From: Myroides sp. NP-2
Lineage (GTDB): Bacteria > Bacteroidota > Bacteroidia > Flavobacteriales > Flavobacteriaceae
Length of the DNA stretch: 64,000 nucleotides
Direction of reading: 5' to 3'
NCBI RefSeq assembly: GCF_014145665.1
Contig: NZ_JACHTD010000012.1
Coordinates: 1 to 64,000, forward strand
Below the pieces are notes generated by a model. It was not told the origin of the DNA and did not search any database. It saw only the letters and a list, made by a program, of their open reading frames with translations. The first letter of the stretch is position 1, and each line of letters opens with the position of its first letter. Positions 1-7,490 of this stretch are shown piece by piece. The position numbers and the translations under genes are program-made.

Positions 1-13
1 ATAACAACCGCTT

Positions 14-122
14 TAGGGTGGTTATTGCGGCGGGGCTCACCTCTTCCCATTTCGAACAGAGAAGTTAAGCCCGCTAGCGCAGATGGTACTGCCACATGGT
101 GGGAGAGTATGTCGTCGCCCTT
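14..122 (+). rRNA. rrf: 5S ribosomal RNA
   Basis: The sequence carries the conserved 5S core, including CCCATTTCGAACAGAGAAG and TTAAGCCCGCTAGCGC. Its ends GGGTGG and CGCCC can pair as helix I, and the length of about 109 nt fits Bacteroidota 5S RNA. A rho-independent terminator follows directly. This is the distal end of an rRNA operon whose 16S and 23S genes lie before the window. The exact ends are uncertain by a few bases. Confidence 0.93.
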
Positions 123-129
123 CTTTTGA

Positions 130-164
130 AAGCCTGATTACGTAAGTAGTCAGGCTTTTTTTTT
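130..164 (+). terminator. Terminator of the rRNA operon
   Basis: The inverted repeat AGCCTGATTAC / GTAGTCAGGCT (131-156, one mismatch) is followed by a run of nine T. It lies a few bases after the 5S RNA and points the same way. Confidence 0.9.
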
Positions 165-206
165 GGTTTACAGTGAACAGTACAGATGAGAATAATCAAC
201 ACAGAT

Positions 207-367
207 TTCGTCGCTCTTTGCTCGTCGCTCTTTGCTCTTTGCTCGTCGCTCGTCGCTCTTTGCTCTTTGCTCGTCGCTCTTTGCTCGTCGCTCTTTGCTC
301 GTCGCTCTTTGCTCGTCGCTCGTCGCTCTTTGCTCGTCGCTCTTTGCTCGTCGTTCGATGCTCGTTG
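207..367. repeat. Tandem array of 23 heptanucleotides
   Basis: The stretch can be read without a break as 23 units of 7 nt. Two words alternate irregularly, CTCTTTG and CTCGTCG, with one degenerate copy at the left edge (TTCGTCG, 207-213) and two at the right (TTCGATG, CTCGTTG, 354-367). As 7 is not a multiple of 3, all frames stay open, which creates several false ORFs with Ser/Leu/Arg-rich or Lys/Arg/Glu-rich products. It lies between the rRNA operon terminator and the next gene. Confidence 0.95.
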
Positions 368-567
368 TAAAGCACAATAATCTTACAAATGAAGAAACTA
401 AACAAACCGTGCAAACCGCGCAACTAACAAACCGCGCAAAAAACAAATCGTAGATTCATCAACACCAAAAAAAATATAAACTAGGTGAGATAAACCGTAC
501 AAAATAAAGTTGTAACGTTTTTGTACTTTGTATACTAACTCTATAGATACCAAATAATTTGAATTAA
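368..567. other. Intergenic spacer after the heptamer array
   Basis: AT-rich spacer without a convincing ORF. The region near 515-535 holds a TACTTTG that resembles, but is one base short of, the TAnnTTTG promoter element and may serve the traB-like gene. Confidence 0.5.
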
Positions 568-1419
568 ATGAGGCATTTACTATTTCTTACTTACTTTTTA
601 GTTTTTAATTTCGGAGCTAGTTCTGCTCAAAATACAATTGATAAATCTAATCTTTGGGAGATTTCTGGCAATGGATTAAAAGAATCTTCTTATCTCTTGG
701 GTACCTTTCATTTACTTTGTGAAACTGATTTGCAGGTTTCTGAGAAAGTGTTGACTGCTATCGAAGCAGTGGAGCAAATTGCCTTAGAGGTAAATCTAGT
801 AGATCCTAATGAATTGCTGAGCTTACAAGACTTACTGGTTTCTTCAACTACCTTATCTTCTCAACTGTCAGAATCTGAGCAAATTGAATTTCGAACTTTG
901 TTGCAAAGCAAGTATGGCATGGATGCATCCGATGTCGATCACATGCCTCCCTTTTTGCTGATGGGCATGTTAGCTACAAAAAATATTCCTTGTGCTATGG
1001 CTGGTTACGATATGGCGATCCTACAATTAGGATTGGATAAGAATAAAAATATCTTGGGATTAGAGCGTTTTAAAGATCAAATTGACCTCACTAATCGCAT
1101 TTATTCTGCCAAAGAAGTTCTTGCTCAATTGAAAGAAAAAGAGAATGCTGCAATGGATTTCGAAAGCATGGTCAATGCTTTCAATCAAGAAGATATAGAA
1201 GCGCTTTATCGCATAGTGATTGATCCTAAATCATTATCCAGTGAGGGCAAACGCTTATTGCTTGACAACCGCAATCGCATGTGGATAGAAAAGATGGTGC
1301 ATATCATGCCTACAGCTTCTACTTTATTCGCCGTGGGAGCTGGACATCTAGCGGGCGAAGCCGGTGTAATAGCCTTGCTTACGGAAAAGGGGTTTACTGT
1401 TCAAGCAATTTTAAACTAA
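568..1419 (+). CDS. TraB/GumN family protein
   Basis: A 283-residue protein with a hydrophobic N-terminal signal sequence (residues 1-20, cleavage probably after SSA). The family hallmark follows: 'NLWEISGNGLKESSYLLGTFH' near residues 27-48 (G-T-x-H motif) and a conserved C-terminal part with 'FAVGAGHLAGEAGV' near residues 255-268. TraB/GumN proteins are periplasmic or lipid-anchored, have a fold related to EreA/ChaN and are proposed metalloproteases; the Gly-His motifs fit this. The stop lies only 5 nt before the sigma factor gene, so they are probably co-transcribed. Substrate unknown. Confidence 0.9.
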   Translation: MRHLLFLTYFLVFNFGASSAQNTIDKSNLWEISGNGLKESSYLLGTFHLLCETDLQVSEKVLTAIEAVEQIALEVNLVDPNELLSLQDLLVSSTTLSSQLSESEQIEFRTLLQSKYGMDASDVDHMPPFLLMGMLATKNIPCAMAGYDMAILQLGLDKNKNILGLERFKDQIDLTNRIYSAKEVLAQLKEKENAAMDFESMVNAFNQEDIEALYRIVIDPKSLSSEGKRLLLDNRNRMWIEKMVHIMPTASTLFAVGAGHLAGEAGVIALLTEKGFTVQAILN

Positions 1420-1424
1420 AACCC

Positions 1425-1937
1425 GTGCAGATCAAATTAGAACAAGAATTTTTAGAACGGATTAACGTCCATAAAGGTATTTTATTTAAAGTATCTAGGC
1501 TTTATATGGACACTAAAGCAGATCAGGAGGATTTGTATCAAGAAATGATTTGTCAGCTTTGGAAGTCTTATACTAACTTCTTAGGGGCTAGTCAATTCTC
1601 CACTTGGATGTATAGGGTTTGTATCAATACGGCAATTACGTATTTTAAAAAAAATAGTATAAGAGCCAAGTCGACGACCCGCCTAGACAACGAGAAGCAT
1701 CAGTTGCAATTGGAGGAAGCTAGTTTTGAAGTAGAAGAACAACTAAAGTATCTCTATGGGGCTATTCATGAACTCAACGATGTGGAAAAAGCGCTAATCT
1801 TTTTGTTTTTAGAGGGTTTTTCCCATCTCGAAATCGCAAATAATCTCGGAATTTCTGAAGGAAACGCTCGGGTAAGATTAAATCGAACAAAAAATAAATT
1901 ACAAGACATAATAAAACGAAAAGGATATGAATTTTGA
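1425..1937 (+). CDS. ECF-type RNA polymerase sigma factor
   Basis: A 170-residue sigma-70 family protein if translation starts at GTG 1425, just after the traB-like stop. An upstream in-frame start at 1281 would lie inside traB and is unlikely. Region 2 is seen as 'DQEDLYQEMICQLWKSY' and 'STWMYRVCINTAITYFKK', and region 4 as a C-terminal helix-turn-helix 'SHLEIANNLGISEGNARVRL' (near residues 135-155). The end overlaps the next start by 11 nt, so the two products are translationally coupled. The following membrane protein is the likely partner that controls it. Confidence 0.9.
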   Translation: MQIKLEQEFLERINVHKGILFKVSRLYMDTKADQEDLYQEMICQLWKSYTNFLGASQFSTWMYRVCINTAITYFKKNSIRAKSTTRLDNEKHQLQLEEASFEVEEQLKYLYGAIHELNDVEKALIFLFLEGFSHLEIANNLGISEGNARVRLNRTKNKLQDIIKRKGYEF

Positions 1938-2529
1938 TGAGATAAAAAAATCGTGGAATAATCAATCGATTCAAGCAGAAAAAGTGACTGAAGAGACGCT
2001 ATTGACCTCTAAAAGTCGATTGCCCCTAGATCGCATTCGCAAGAATACCTTACAGGATATTATACTACAAACTTCCGCCGTGATTGGGATTGCTTTTTTT
2101 CCTCAATTGCATGCCATGCCTGAAGACAAGTGGTTTTTCTTTTATGGGATTTACATTTTATTTGCTTTTGTATCTTTTTATTATATTATTAAGATGGCCT
2201 TGTTTTATCGCTCGTCGAGTACTTTTGAGATGAATTCAAGAGATAGTTTATATGAAGTGTATTTTCAAACCCGAATGTATGTCCAATTGTATGAGAATTT
2301 TTGTTTTTCCTTGGCTCCATTTGTCCTGTTTTTTATTCCCTTTTTTACTAAAATTCCTTTGAATAAAATCAATTTGCTCTTTACTAAATGGTACTTTTTG
2401 GTGTTTTTGATTCTTTCTTCTGCTTCTGTTTTTTTTATTTGTAGGTTGTGGATTAAAAGGCTGTATGGACGTTATCTCAAACAGATAAAAGAAACGCTAG
2501 ACCAATTTAAGACAGTTGCAGATGAATAA
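1927..2529 (+). CDS. Membrane protein, probable anti-sigma partner
   Basis: A 200-residue protein. An N-terminal cytoplasmic part of about 50 residues ('MNFDEIKKSWNNQ', a start seen in many Bacteroidota proteins beside ECF sigma genes) is followed by about four membrane segments (near 45-65, 68-90, 120-140 and 150-172) and a charged C-terminal tail. The gene overlaps the sigma factor gene by 11 nt. An anti-sigma or sensory role is inferred from position and topology; no zinc-binding ZAS motif is visible. Confidence 0.7.
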   Translation: MNFDEIKKSWNNQSIQAEKVTEETLLTSKSRLPLDRIRKNTLQDIILQTSAVIGIAFFPQLHAMPEDKWFFFYGIYILFAFVSFYYIIKMALFYRSSSTFEMNSRDSLYEVYFQTRMYVQLYENFCFSLAPFVLFFIPFFTKIPLNKINLLFTKWYFLVFLILSSASVFFICRLWIKRLYGRYLKQIKETLDQFKTVADE

Positions 2530-2561
2530 GAAGCTATTCTTTATTAATAATATGTAGTAGA

Positions 2562-2672
2562 ATGAGAAAAGAACAACTAAATATTTGTAGCAGAGACCTT
2601 ATCCGCTTTGCTTTTAAGCTATTTCTGATAGGAGTGATAATTGGAGGCTTTGTTGCGTATAAACAAGCATAA
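2562..2672 (+). CDS. Small single-span membrane peptide
   Basis: A 36-codon ORF lies 32 nt after the membrane protein and directly before a terminator. The product starts MRKEQLNICSRDLIRFAFK and ends in one hydrophobic helix, 'LFLIGVIIGGFVAYKQA'. A basic N-terminus and a single span suggest a real small inner-membrane protein expressed with the sigma factor locus. No family is recognised. Confidence 0.55.
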   Translation: MRKEQLNICSRDLIRFAFKLFLIGVIIGGFVAYKQA

Positions 2673-2675
2673 AAA

Positions 2676-2708
2676 ATGCCCCAAAAAGTGTCTATCTTTT
2701 CGGGGCAT
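2676..2708. terminator. Bidirectional terminator
   Basis: Inverted repeat ATGCCCC...GGGGCAT extended by A-rich and T-rich flanks (AAAAAG / CTTTT). It sits between the plus-strand sigma operon and the convergent P-type ATPase gene. Confidence 0.75.
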
Positions 2709-2743
2709 GTAAAGTTGTCCAATCATGTAAGGACTTTTTGTAA

Positions 2744-4729
2744 TTAGATAAATTTCATTTTTTGGATTCGAACTGCATTTAAGATCGCGAGTAAAGCTAC
2801 TCCAACATCTGCAAAAACTGCTTCCCACATACTAGCAATTCCACCTGCACCAAGAATTAAAACGATAATTTTTACGACTAAGGCAAAGGTTATATTTTGA
2901 ATGACGATTTTGCGCGTTTCTTTTCCAATGTGAATGGAGGTAGCTACCTTTGATGGCTGATCAGTTTGTATGACAACGTCGGCCGTTTCAATTGCAGCAT
3001 CACTTCCTAGTCCTCCCATTGCAATACCTACATCACTTAATGCAAGTACAGGAGCATCATTAATTCCATCTCCTACAAAGGCTATTGAACTAGTAGGATT
3101 ATCTTTTTTGAGTTTTTCAACTTGTTCTACTTTTCCCTCAGGTAATAGTCCACCTAGAGCAAAATCAATACCTGTTTCTTTGGCTACTTTTTGCGTAATG
3201 GTATTTTTATCTCCACTTAACATTACTGTTTTTTGTACCCCCATATGCTTCATAAGGCGAATAGCTTCATGGGCATCTTCTTTGATCTGATCCGCAATGG
3301 TGATATAACCTGCGTATGTCTGATTAATGGCAACAACAACTATACTCTCTACAATGTCGTTAATCTCAGCTGGAAAATCAATAGTATGTTGTTCAAGTAA
3401 AGCCGTATTTCCAACGAGAATTTCTTGGTTGTTAATCACGCCAGCCAAACCTTTACCCGAAATTTCTCTAACATTTTCTGCAACTAACGCAGTAGGGTAA
3501 GCCTCTACAATCGCTTTGGCAATAGGGTGAGTCGATTGTTTTTCAATGGCTGATACAAGCTGAACAAATTCATCCTGTGGATGGGTTGTCTCTACTTTTT
3601 GTACTTTGAATACACCCGCTGTTAATGTACCGGTTTTATCCATGACTACAATATCCAATTTCGCCATGAGTTCCAAAAAGTTAGATCCTTTGAACAAGAT
3701 TCCATTTCTTGAAGCGGCGCCAATACCACCAAAATAGCCTAGTGGAACTGAAATAACTAATGCACAAGGGCATGAGATGACCAAGAAGACTAAGGCGCGC
3801 TCTAACCATTGTGTAAAGACATAACCGTCTCCCAAAAACAAATAGGGAACAAAAGTGAGTAATACGGCTAAAAAGAAAACAATAGGGGTGTAAACTTTGG
3901 CAAATTTGCGAATATACAATTCTGTAGGTGCTTTACGAGCACTTGCTTCTTGTACCATTTCTAATATCTTTGCCAAGGAACTATCTTGGTATAATTTTGT
4001 TGTGCGAACTTCAATTACCTGTTCTAAGTTGATCATTCCCGTAAGGACAATATCTCCTTTTTTATACGTAGATGGTTTGCTCTCCCCTGTTAATGCTGAA
4101 GTGTTAAAGCTTCCTTTATCAGAAAGTAACTCTCCATCTAATGGGATTTTTTCTCCAACTTTTACCTGAATGCGCTCTCCAATCGCTACTTCCTCGGGAT
4201 TTACAATTGTAAAAGTGTTATTTCTGAATACGTTAGCTTCATTAGGACGGATGTCTAAAAGGGCTTTGATATTGCCTTTGGCTTTGTTTACCGCAGATTC
4301 TTGAAAGAGCTCTCCAACGGTGTAAAAGAGCATCACAGCAACAGCTTCTGGATATTCACCAATAGCAAACGCCCCTAAAGTAGCAATACCCATTAAGGAA
4401 AATTCATTGAAGAAATCCTTTTTAAGCATCATTGAAAACGCTTCTTTTAAAACGGGAAAACCTACTGGAACATAGGCCGCTACATACCACAGAATGCGCA
4501 AGGTGGGATTGTTGATAAACCAATCAGCTTTGAGCACATTGGCAAAGAGTACACCCAAAAAGAATAAGAGCACACTAAAACCAATTGTGTACTTGCTATT
4601 CATATCACCGTGATTGTGATCGTGGTCATCGTGATCGTGATCGTGATCCCCATGGTTATGTTCAGGGGTTGGTTTTTTGTTGAATTCTAGTTTTGAATTG
4701 CAACAGCTGTCTTTATCTTGATGTATCAT
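2744..4729 (-). CDS. Heavy-metal translocating P-type ATPase
   Basis: A 661-residue P1B-type ATPase that would export divalent or soft metal ions across the inner membrane. All hallmarks are present: actuator motif 'LTGES', membrane motif SCPCALVIS near residue 318, phosphorylation site DKTGT near 363, the STHP motif and the hinge GDGINDAP near 553. There is no N-terminal HMA domain; instead residues 23-43 are a His/Asp-rich metal-binding stretch, and a CC pair lies at residues 9-10. The CPC motif with a His-rich tail fits Zn/Cd/Co/Pb exporters (ZntA/CadA group) better than Cu pumps, but the metal is inferred. An inverted repeat spans its promoter. Confidence 0.93.
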   Translation of the reverse strand: MIHQDKDSCCNSKLEFNKKPTPEHNHGDHDHDHDDHDHNHGDMNSKYTIGFSVLLFFLGVLFANVLKADWFINNPTLRILWYVAAYVPVGFPVLKEAFSMMLKKDFFNEFSLMGIATLGAFAIGEYPEAVAVMLFYTVGELFQESAVNKAKGNIKALLDIRPNEANVFRNNTFTIVNPEEVAIGERIQVKVGEKIPLDGELLSDKGSFNTSALTGESKPSTYKKGDIVLTGMINLEQVIEVRTTKLYQDSSLAKILEMVQEASARKAPTELYIRKFAKVYTPIVFFLAVLLTFVPYLFLGDGYVFTQWLERALVFLVISCPCALVISVPLGYFGGIGAASRNGILFKGSNFLELMAKLDIVVMDKTGTLTAGVFKVQKVETTHPQDEFVQLVSAIEKQSTHPIAKAIVEAYPTALVAENVREISGKGLAGVINNQEILVGNTALLEQHTIDFPAEINDIVESIVVVAINQTYAGYITIADQIKEDAHEAIRLMKHMGVQKTVMLSGDKNTITQKVAKETGIDFALGGLLPEGKVEQVEKLKKDNPTSSIAFVGDGINDAPVLALSDVGIAMGGLGSDAAIETADVVIQTDQPSKVATSIHIGKETRKIVIQNITFALVVKIIVLILGAGGIASMWEAVFADVGVALLAILNAVRIQKMKFI

Positions 4730-4730
4730 A

Positions 4731-4786
4731 CCTATTTATATTAATTCTAGATACAAAGTTAAGTACTTCTGTACAATATAAATAGG
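4731..4786 (-). promoter_or_regulatory. Promoter within a 12-bp inverted repeat
   Basis: Two perfect arms, CCTATTTATATT (4731-4742) and AATATAAATAGG (4775-4786), flank the start region of the P-type ATPase. Between them, on the minus strand, is a -7 element TAACTTTG (4754-4761). A regulator bound to both arms would cover the promoter, so this is a candidate metal-responsive operator. Confidence 0.5.
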
Positions 4787-4836
4787 CATGAGACATGTTT
4801 GCAACACTGCTACATTTTGGTTAACGGATATGAAGG

Positions 4837-6168
4837 TTAGAGTTGTCCTTTATTCACATAGTTTTTCTTGAAAATGTACATCAACGGGAAACTTCTGCAG
4901 CACATCCATATCGCAAAAGCGATCCAAACGCTATACAGTTGAAAGCCTAGATAATCGAAGACCAATAAAGTAGGCAAGAAGCCACAAAAGGTAGCGAATA
5001 TCAGGTTGTTGCGCAAGAATTTTGCATCTCCCATTCCCTTAAAAATTCCGTCATAGATATATGCGAGTGAGTTGATAGGTTGTACCAGTAAAATAATCCA
5101 GAATACAGAAGTAAACACGCGAATAACCTCGGGATCTTGGTTGAACAATAGACCAATTTGCTCGTAGAATGCGAAGCAAATCCCAATTAAAATAAGGGAG
5201 ATAAGAATGGCATATTTGCTGATGGCTTTGCTCATTTTCCAAAGTGCAGTATAGTTCTTTTCACCTAGTAATTTTCCAGACATGGCATTACCTGCGGTGG
5301 CATAACCATCGATAAAGAAAGAGAAAAATAACCAAATATTCATCAATATGCTTTGAGCGGCTATAAAGTTTTTTCCATATCCAGTGGCATAGGCGTTGGC
5401 CAAGTAAATGGCAACATTGAGGGTTGCTGTTCGGATGATAAAGTTAAAGCTCATGATAATGAAGGGCTTCAACGTAGGATTGATATTTTTACTCAATCGC
5501 ATGCTAAATGGGGTATACTTGAAAAAGTAGTAAAAAGCCATAATTAGCATCACCGATTGAGCTACAACACTAGCATAGGCGGCTCCTTTGATGTGATAGG
5601 CAGGAATAATACCTTCGATTCCATAGACGAGTATGTAGGTGAGTATGACATTAAGTGCGGCTCCTGTTAAACTGCACTTCATTGCCCAAATGGTATTTTG
5701 TAAACCTCTAAACACACCATATAAAGCAAAGGTGATAAGCGTTAAGGGAAATCCCCAAGCTCGAATCAGGTAGTACTCTTTGGCATAGGTCAAGAGTAAA
5801 CCTTCTGCATTATAAGCAGTAAAAATTTCGTGCACAAAAAAAGTTGTCGTTAGGAACAGCAAAAGGCTTAGCGTGAAATTAAACAAAATGGCTTGCGGAA
5901 TTAATGTTTTAATCACCAATAAGCGCTTAGAACCATAATGCTGCGAAACAGTTGCCGATAACGATGTTTTGGTTTGGGCAACAACCCATATAATAGCCGA
6001 TAAAAAGGAACCCACTAATCCTACCGCTCCTAGGGCTTCTACGCTATTTTCTTTTAAATTACCCACAATAGCAATATCCGTAAGCGTGATAATTGATTCC
6101 GAGATGCCAGAAAAAATGGCGGGTATTGCAAGTTTATTTATCCCTTTAAAAGTAATTGGCTGATCCAT
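4837..6168 (-). CDS. MATE family efflux transporter
   Basis: A 443-residue multidrug and toxin extrusion transporter with about 12 membrane helices in two homologous halves. The N-terminus 'FKGINKLAIPAIFSGISESIITLTDIAIVG' has the family pattern of an early helix followed by D-x-A-x-V-G. I place the start at ATG 6168; a TTG ten codons upstream (6198) is in frame but unlikely. It exchanges cationic compounds for Na+ or H+ in the inner membrane. It may be read with the P-type ATPase downstream on the same strand, though that gene has its own promoter. Confidence 0.9.
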   Translation of the reverse strand: MDQPITFKGINKLAIPAIFSGISESIITLTDIAIVGNLKENSVEALGAVGLVGSFLSAIIWVVAQTKTSLSATVSQHYGSKRLLVIKTLIPQAILFNFTLSLLLFLTTTFFVHEIFTAYNAEGLLLTYAKEYYLIRAWGFPLTLITFALYGVFRGLQNTIWAMKCSLTGAALNVILTYILVYGIEGIIPAYHIKGAAYASVVAQSVMLIMAFYYFFKYTPFSMRLSKNINPTLKPFIIMSFNFIIRTATLNVAIYLANAYATGYGKNFIAAQSILMNIWLFFSFFIDGYATAGNAMSGKLLGEKNYTALWKMSKAISKYAILISLILIGICFAFYEQIGLLFNQDPEVIRVFTSVFWIILLVQPINSLAYIYDGIFKGMGDAKFLRNNLIFATFCGFLPTLLVFDYLGFQLYSVWIAFAIWMCCRSFPLMYIFKKNYVNKGQL

Positions 6169-6223
6169 ATGATTTATTTCTAGGTAAGGAAAATCCAAAG
6201 ATCGACAAAATCACAGCACAAAA

Positions 6224-6257
6224 AAAATGTTCCTAATGCAAGCACTAGGAACATTTT
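6224..6257 (-). terminator. Terminator of the OmpW gene
   Basis: Inverted repeat AAAATGTTCCTA / TAGGAACATTTT with a short loop. On the minus strand it is followed by a T run (A run at 6217-6226). It lies 20 nt after the OmpW-family stop codon. Confidence 0.85.
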
Positions 6258-6278
6258 ATGAAAAAATCAATTAAATAA

Positions 6279-6965
6279 TTAAAAACGCATACCTACACCA
6301 AAACCAATTAACATAGGGTCAATTTTAACTTTTGCTGGTATATTTAGTTGTTCACCAGTAGGGTTAAGATTGGTTGCATCAACTGTTACGTCTGTTTTCA
6401 AGAATAATTTTTTGAAGTCAACGTTGATAAAGAATTTATCCGTGATGTCGATGTCAAATCCAAATTGGTATCCCCAACCAAATTTATTGTCATATGAAAT
6501 GTCCTTTGCTGTTCCCGATTTTTCATTGTAGAAAATCGTGTAGTTTACCCCAACCCCTACATATGGTTTGAAGTTACTTGTTACTGGATAGTGGTATTGT
6601 ACCATTAACGTAGGTGGTAGCAACCATACACTTCCTAAGTCTACATTAGCGTTAGAACCTTTGTCTACTGCAGTTAAATCAGAACCTAAGGTTCCTACGG
6701 TGTGTCTTGAAGTACCTAAGATTAACTCGGCAGCCAAGTTTTCTGTAAAGAAATACGTAAAGTCAAGCTCTGGAATAAAGTTGTTATTCACATCTATTTG
6801 TCCTCCAATCGTGCTGATGTCAGCTCTATTGTGAGGAATTACTCCCACACCTCTTAGGCGTACTTGCCATTTGTAAGAGTCTTTCTCTTGTGGTGTTTCT
6901 TGAGCAGTTGCTGTATTACCCATTAATAAAACAGCTCCTAATAATGATAGAAATAGCTTTTTCAT
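6279..6965 (-). CDS. OmpW family outer membrane protein
   Basis: A 228-residue beta-barrel protein. Residues 1-21 are a signal peptide ending TATAQ. The mature part shows the OmpW pattern: 'WQVRLRGVGVIPH' at the first strand, 'PELDFTYFFTENLAAELILG', 'LPPTLMVQYHY', 'FKPYVGVGVNYTIFY' and a terminal 'IGFGVGMRF' ending in Phe as expected for BAM recognition. OmpW barrels have eight strands and let small hydrophobic compounds diffuse. A -7 promoter element (6994-7001) precedes it and a terminator follows, so it is probably monocistronic. Confidence 0.93.
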   Translation of the reverse strand: MKKLFLSLLGAVLLMGNTATAQETPQEKDSYKWQVRLRGVGVIPHNRADISTIGGQIDVNNNFIPELDFTYFFTENLAAELILGTSRHTVGTLGSDLTAVDKGSNANVDLGSVWLLPPTLMVQYHYPVTSNFKPYVGVGVNYTIFYNEKSGTAKDISYDNKFGWGYQFGFDIDITDKFFINVDFKKLFLKTDVTVDATNLNPTGEQLNIPAKVKIDPMLIGFGVGMRF

Positions 6966-6993
6966 AGTTATCTGTATTACAATTATACTTTAA

Positions 6994-7001
6994 CAAATGT
7001 A
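6994..7001 (-). promoter_or_regulatory. -7 promoter element of the OmpW gene
   Basis: TACATTTG on the minus strand matches TAnnTTTG and lies 29 nt before the start codon. No well-spaced TTG was seen. Confidence 0.5.
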
Positions 7002-7130
7002 TCTATTTTTTTAATATAAAAACATGATTTTTATCATTGTGTTATATTTTTGTTTAGATAATATTTGAAACTACTAGTGAATTTGTTTTATTTAAGATAA
7101 TTTATTATATTTAAAGATAAGACTAAAAAG

Positions 7131-7490
7131 ATGAAAAAGACAGTAGTATTAGGTGCTTCTTTGAAAGAAGAGCGCTATTCCAACCAAGCGATTCGCATGT
7201 TGCGAGAATATGGTCATCCGGTAGAGGCTCATGGTTTACGTGCAGGAAAAGTAGCAGATGTGGAGATTCATACGGATTTGAATGCTTATTCCGACATAGA
7301 CACGGTGACCTTATATCTCAATCCACAACGACAGGAAGCATTTTATGAATACATTATTCAACTGCAACCCCGACGCGTTATTTTTAACCCAGGTACAGAG
7401 AATCCAGCTTTTTACAAGCAATTGATAAAGAACAATATCGGATACGAAGAAGCTTGTACCTTAGTCTTACTCCGTACGAATCAATTTTGA
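7131..7490 (+). CDS. CoA-binding domain protein (YccU-like)
   Basis: A 119-residue single-domain protein. It has a Rossmann-type start 'KKTVVLGASLKEERYSNQAIRMLREYGHPV' and 'VIFNPGTENPAFYKQL' near residues 84-99, as in the CoA-binding proteins related to the N-terminal domain of succinyl-CoA ligase alpha. The natural role of these stand-alone proteins is unknown; CoA binding is inferred from the family. A possible -7 element TATTTTTG lies at 7045-7052. The 3' end overlaps the convergent symporter gene by 24 nt. Confidence 0.88.
   Translation: MKKTVVLGASLKEERYSNQAIRMLREYGHPVEAHGLRAGKVADVEIHTDLNAYSDIDTVTLYLNPQRQEAFYEYIIQLQPRRVIFNPGTENPAFYKQLIKNNIGYEEACTLVLLRTNQF

Noticed and set aside
207..367. 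Possible CRISPR array
   Set aside because: Units are 7 nt with no spacers between them and no cas genes are near.
168..453. Five overlapping ORFs of 64-92 codons on both strands
   Set aside because: They are translations of the heptanucleotide array in different frames and have low-complexity Ser/Leu/Arg or Lys/Arg/Glu products.
7467..7490. A 24-nt convergent overlap of two genes
   Set aside because: Short tail-to-tail overlaps are common in compact genomes and both frames are intact.
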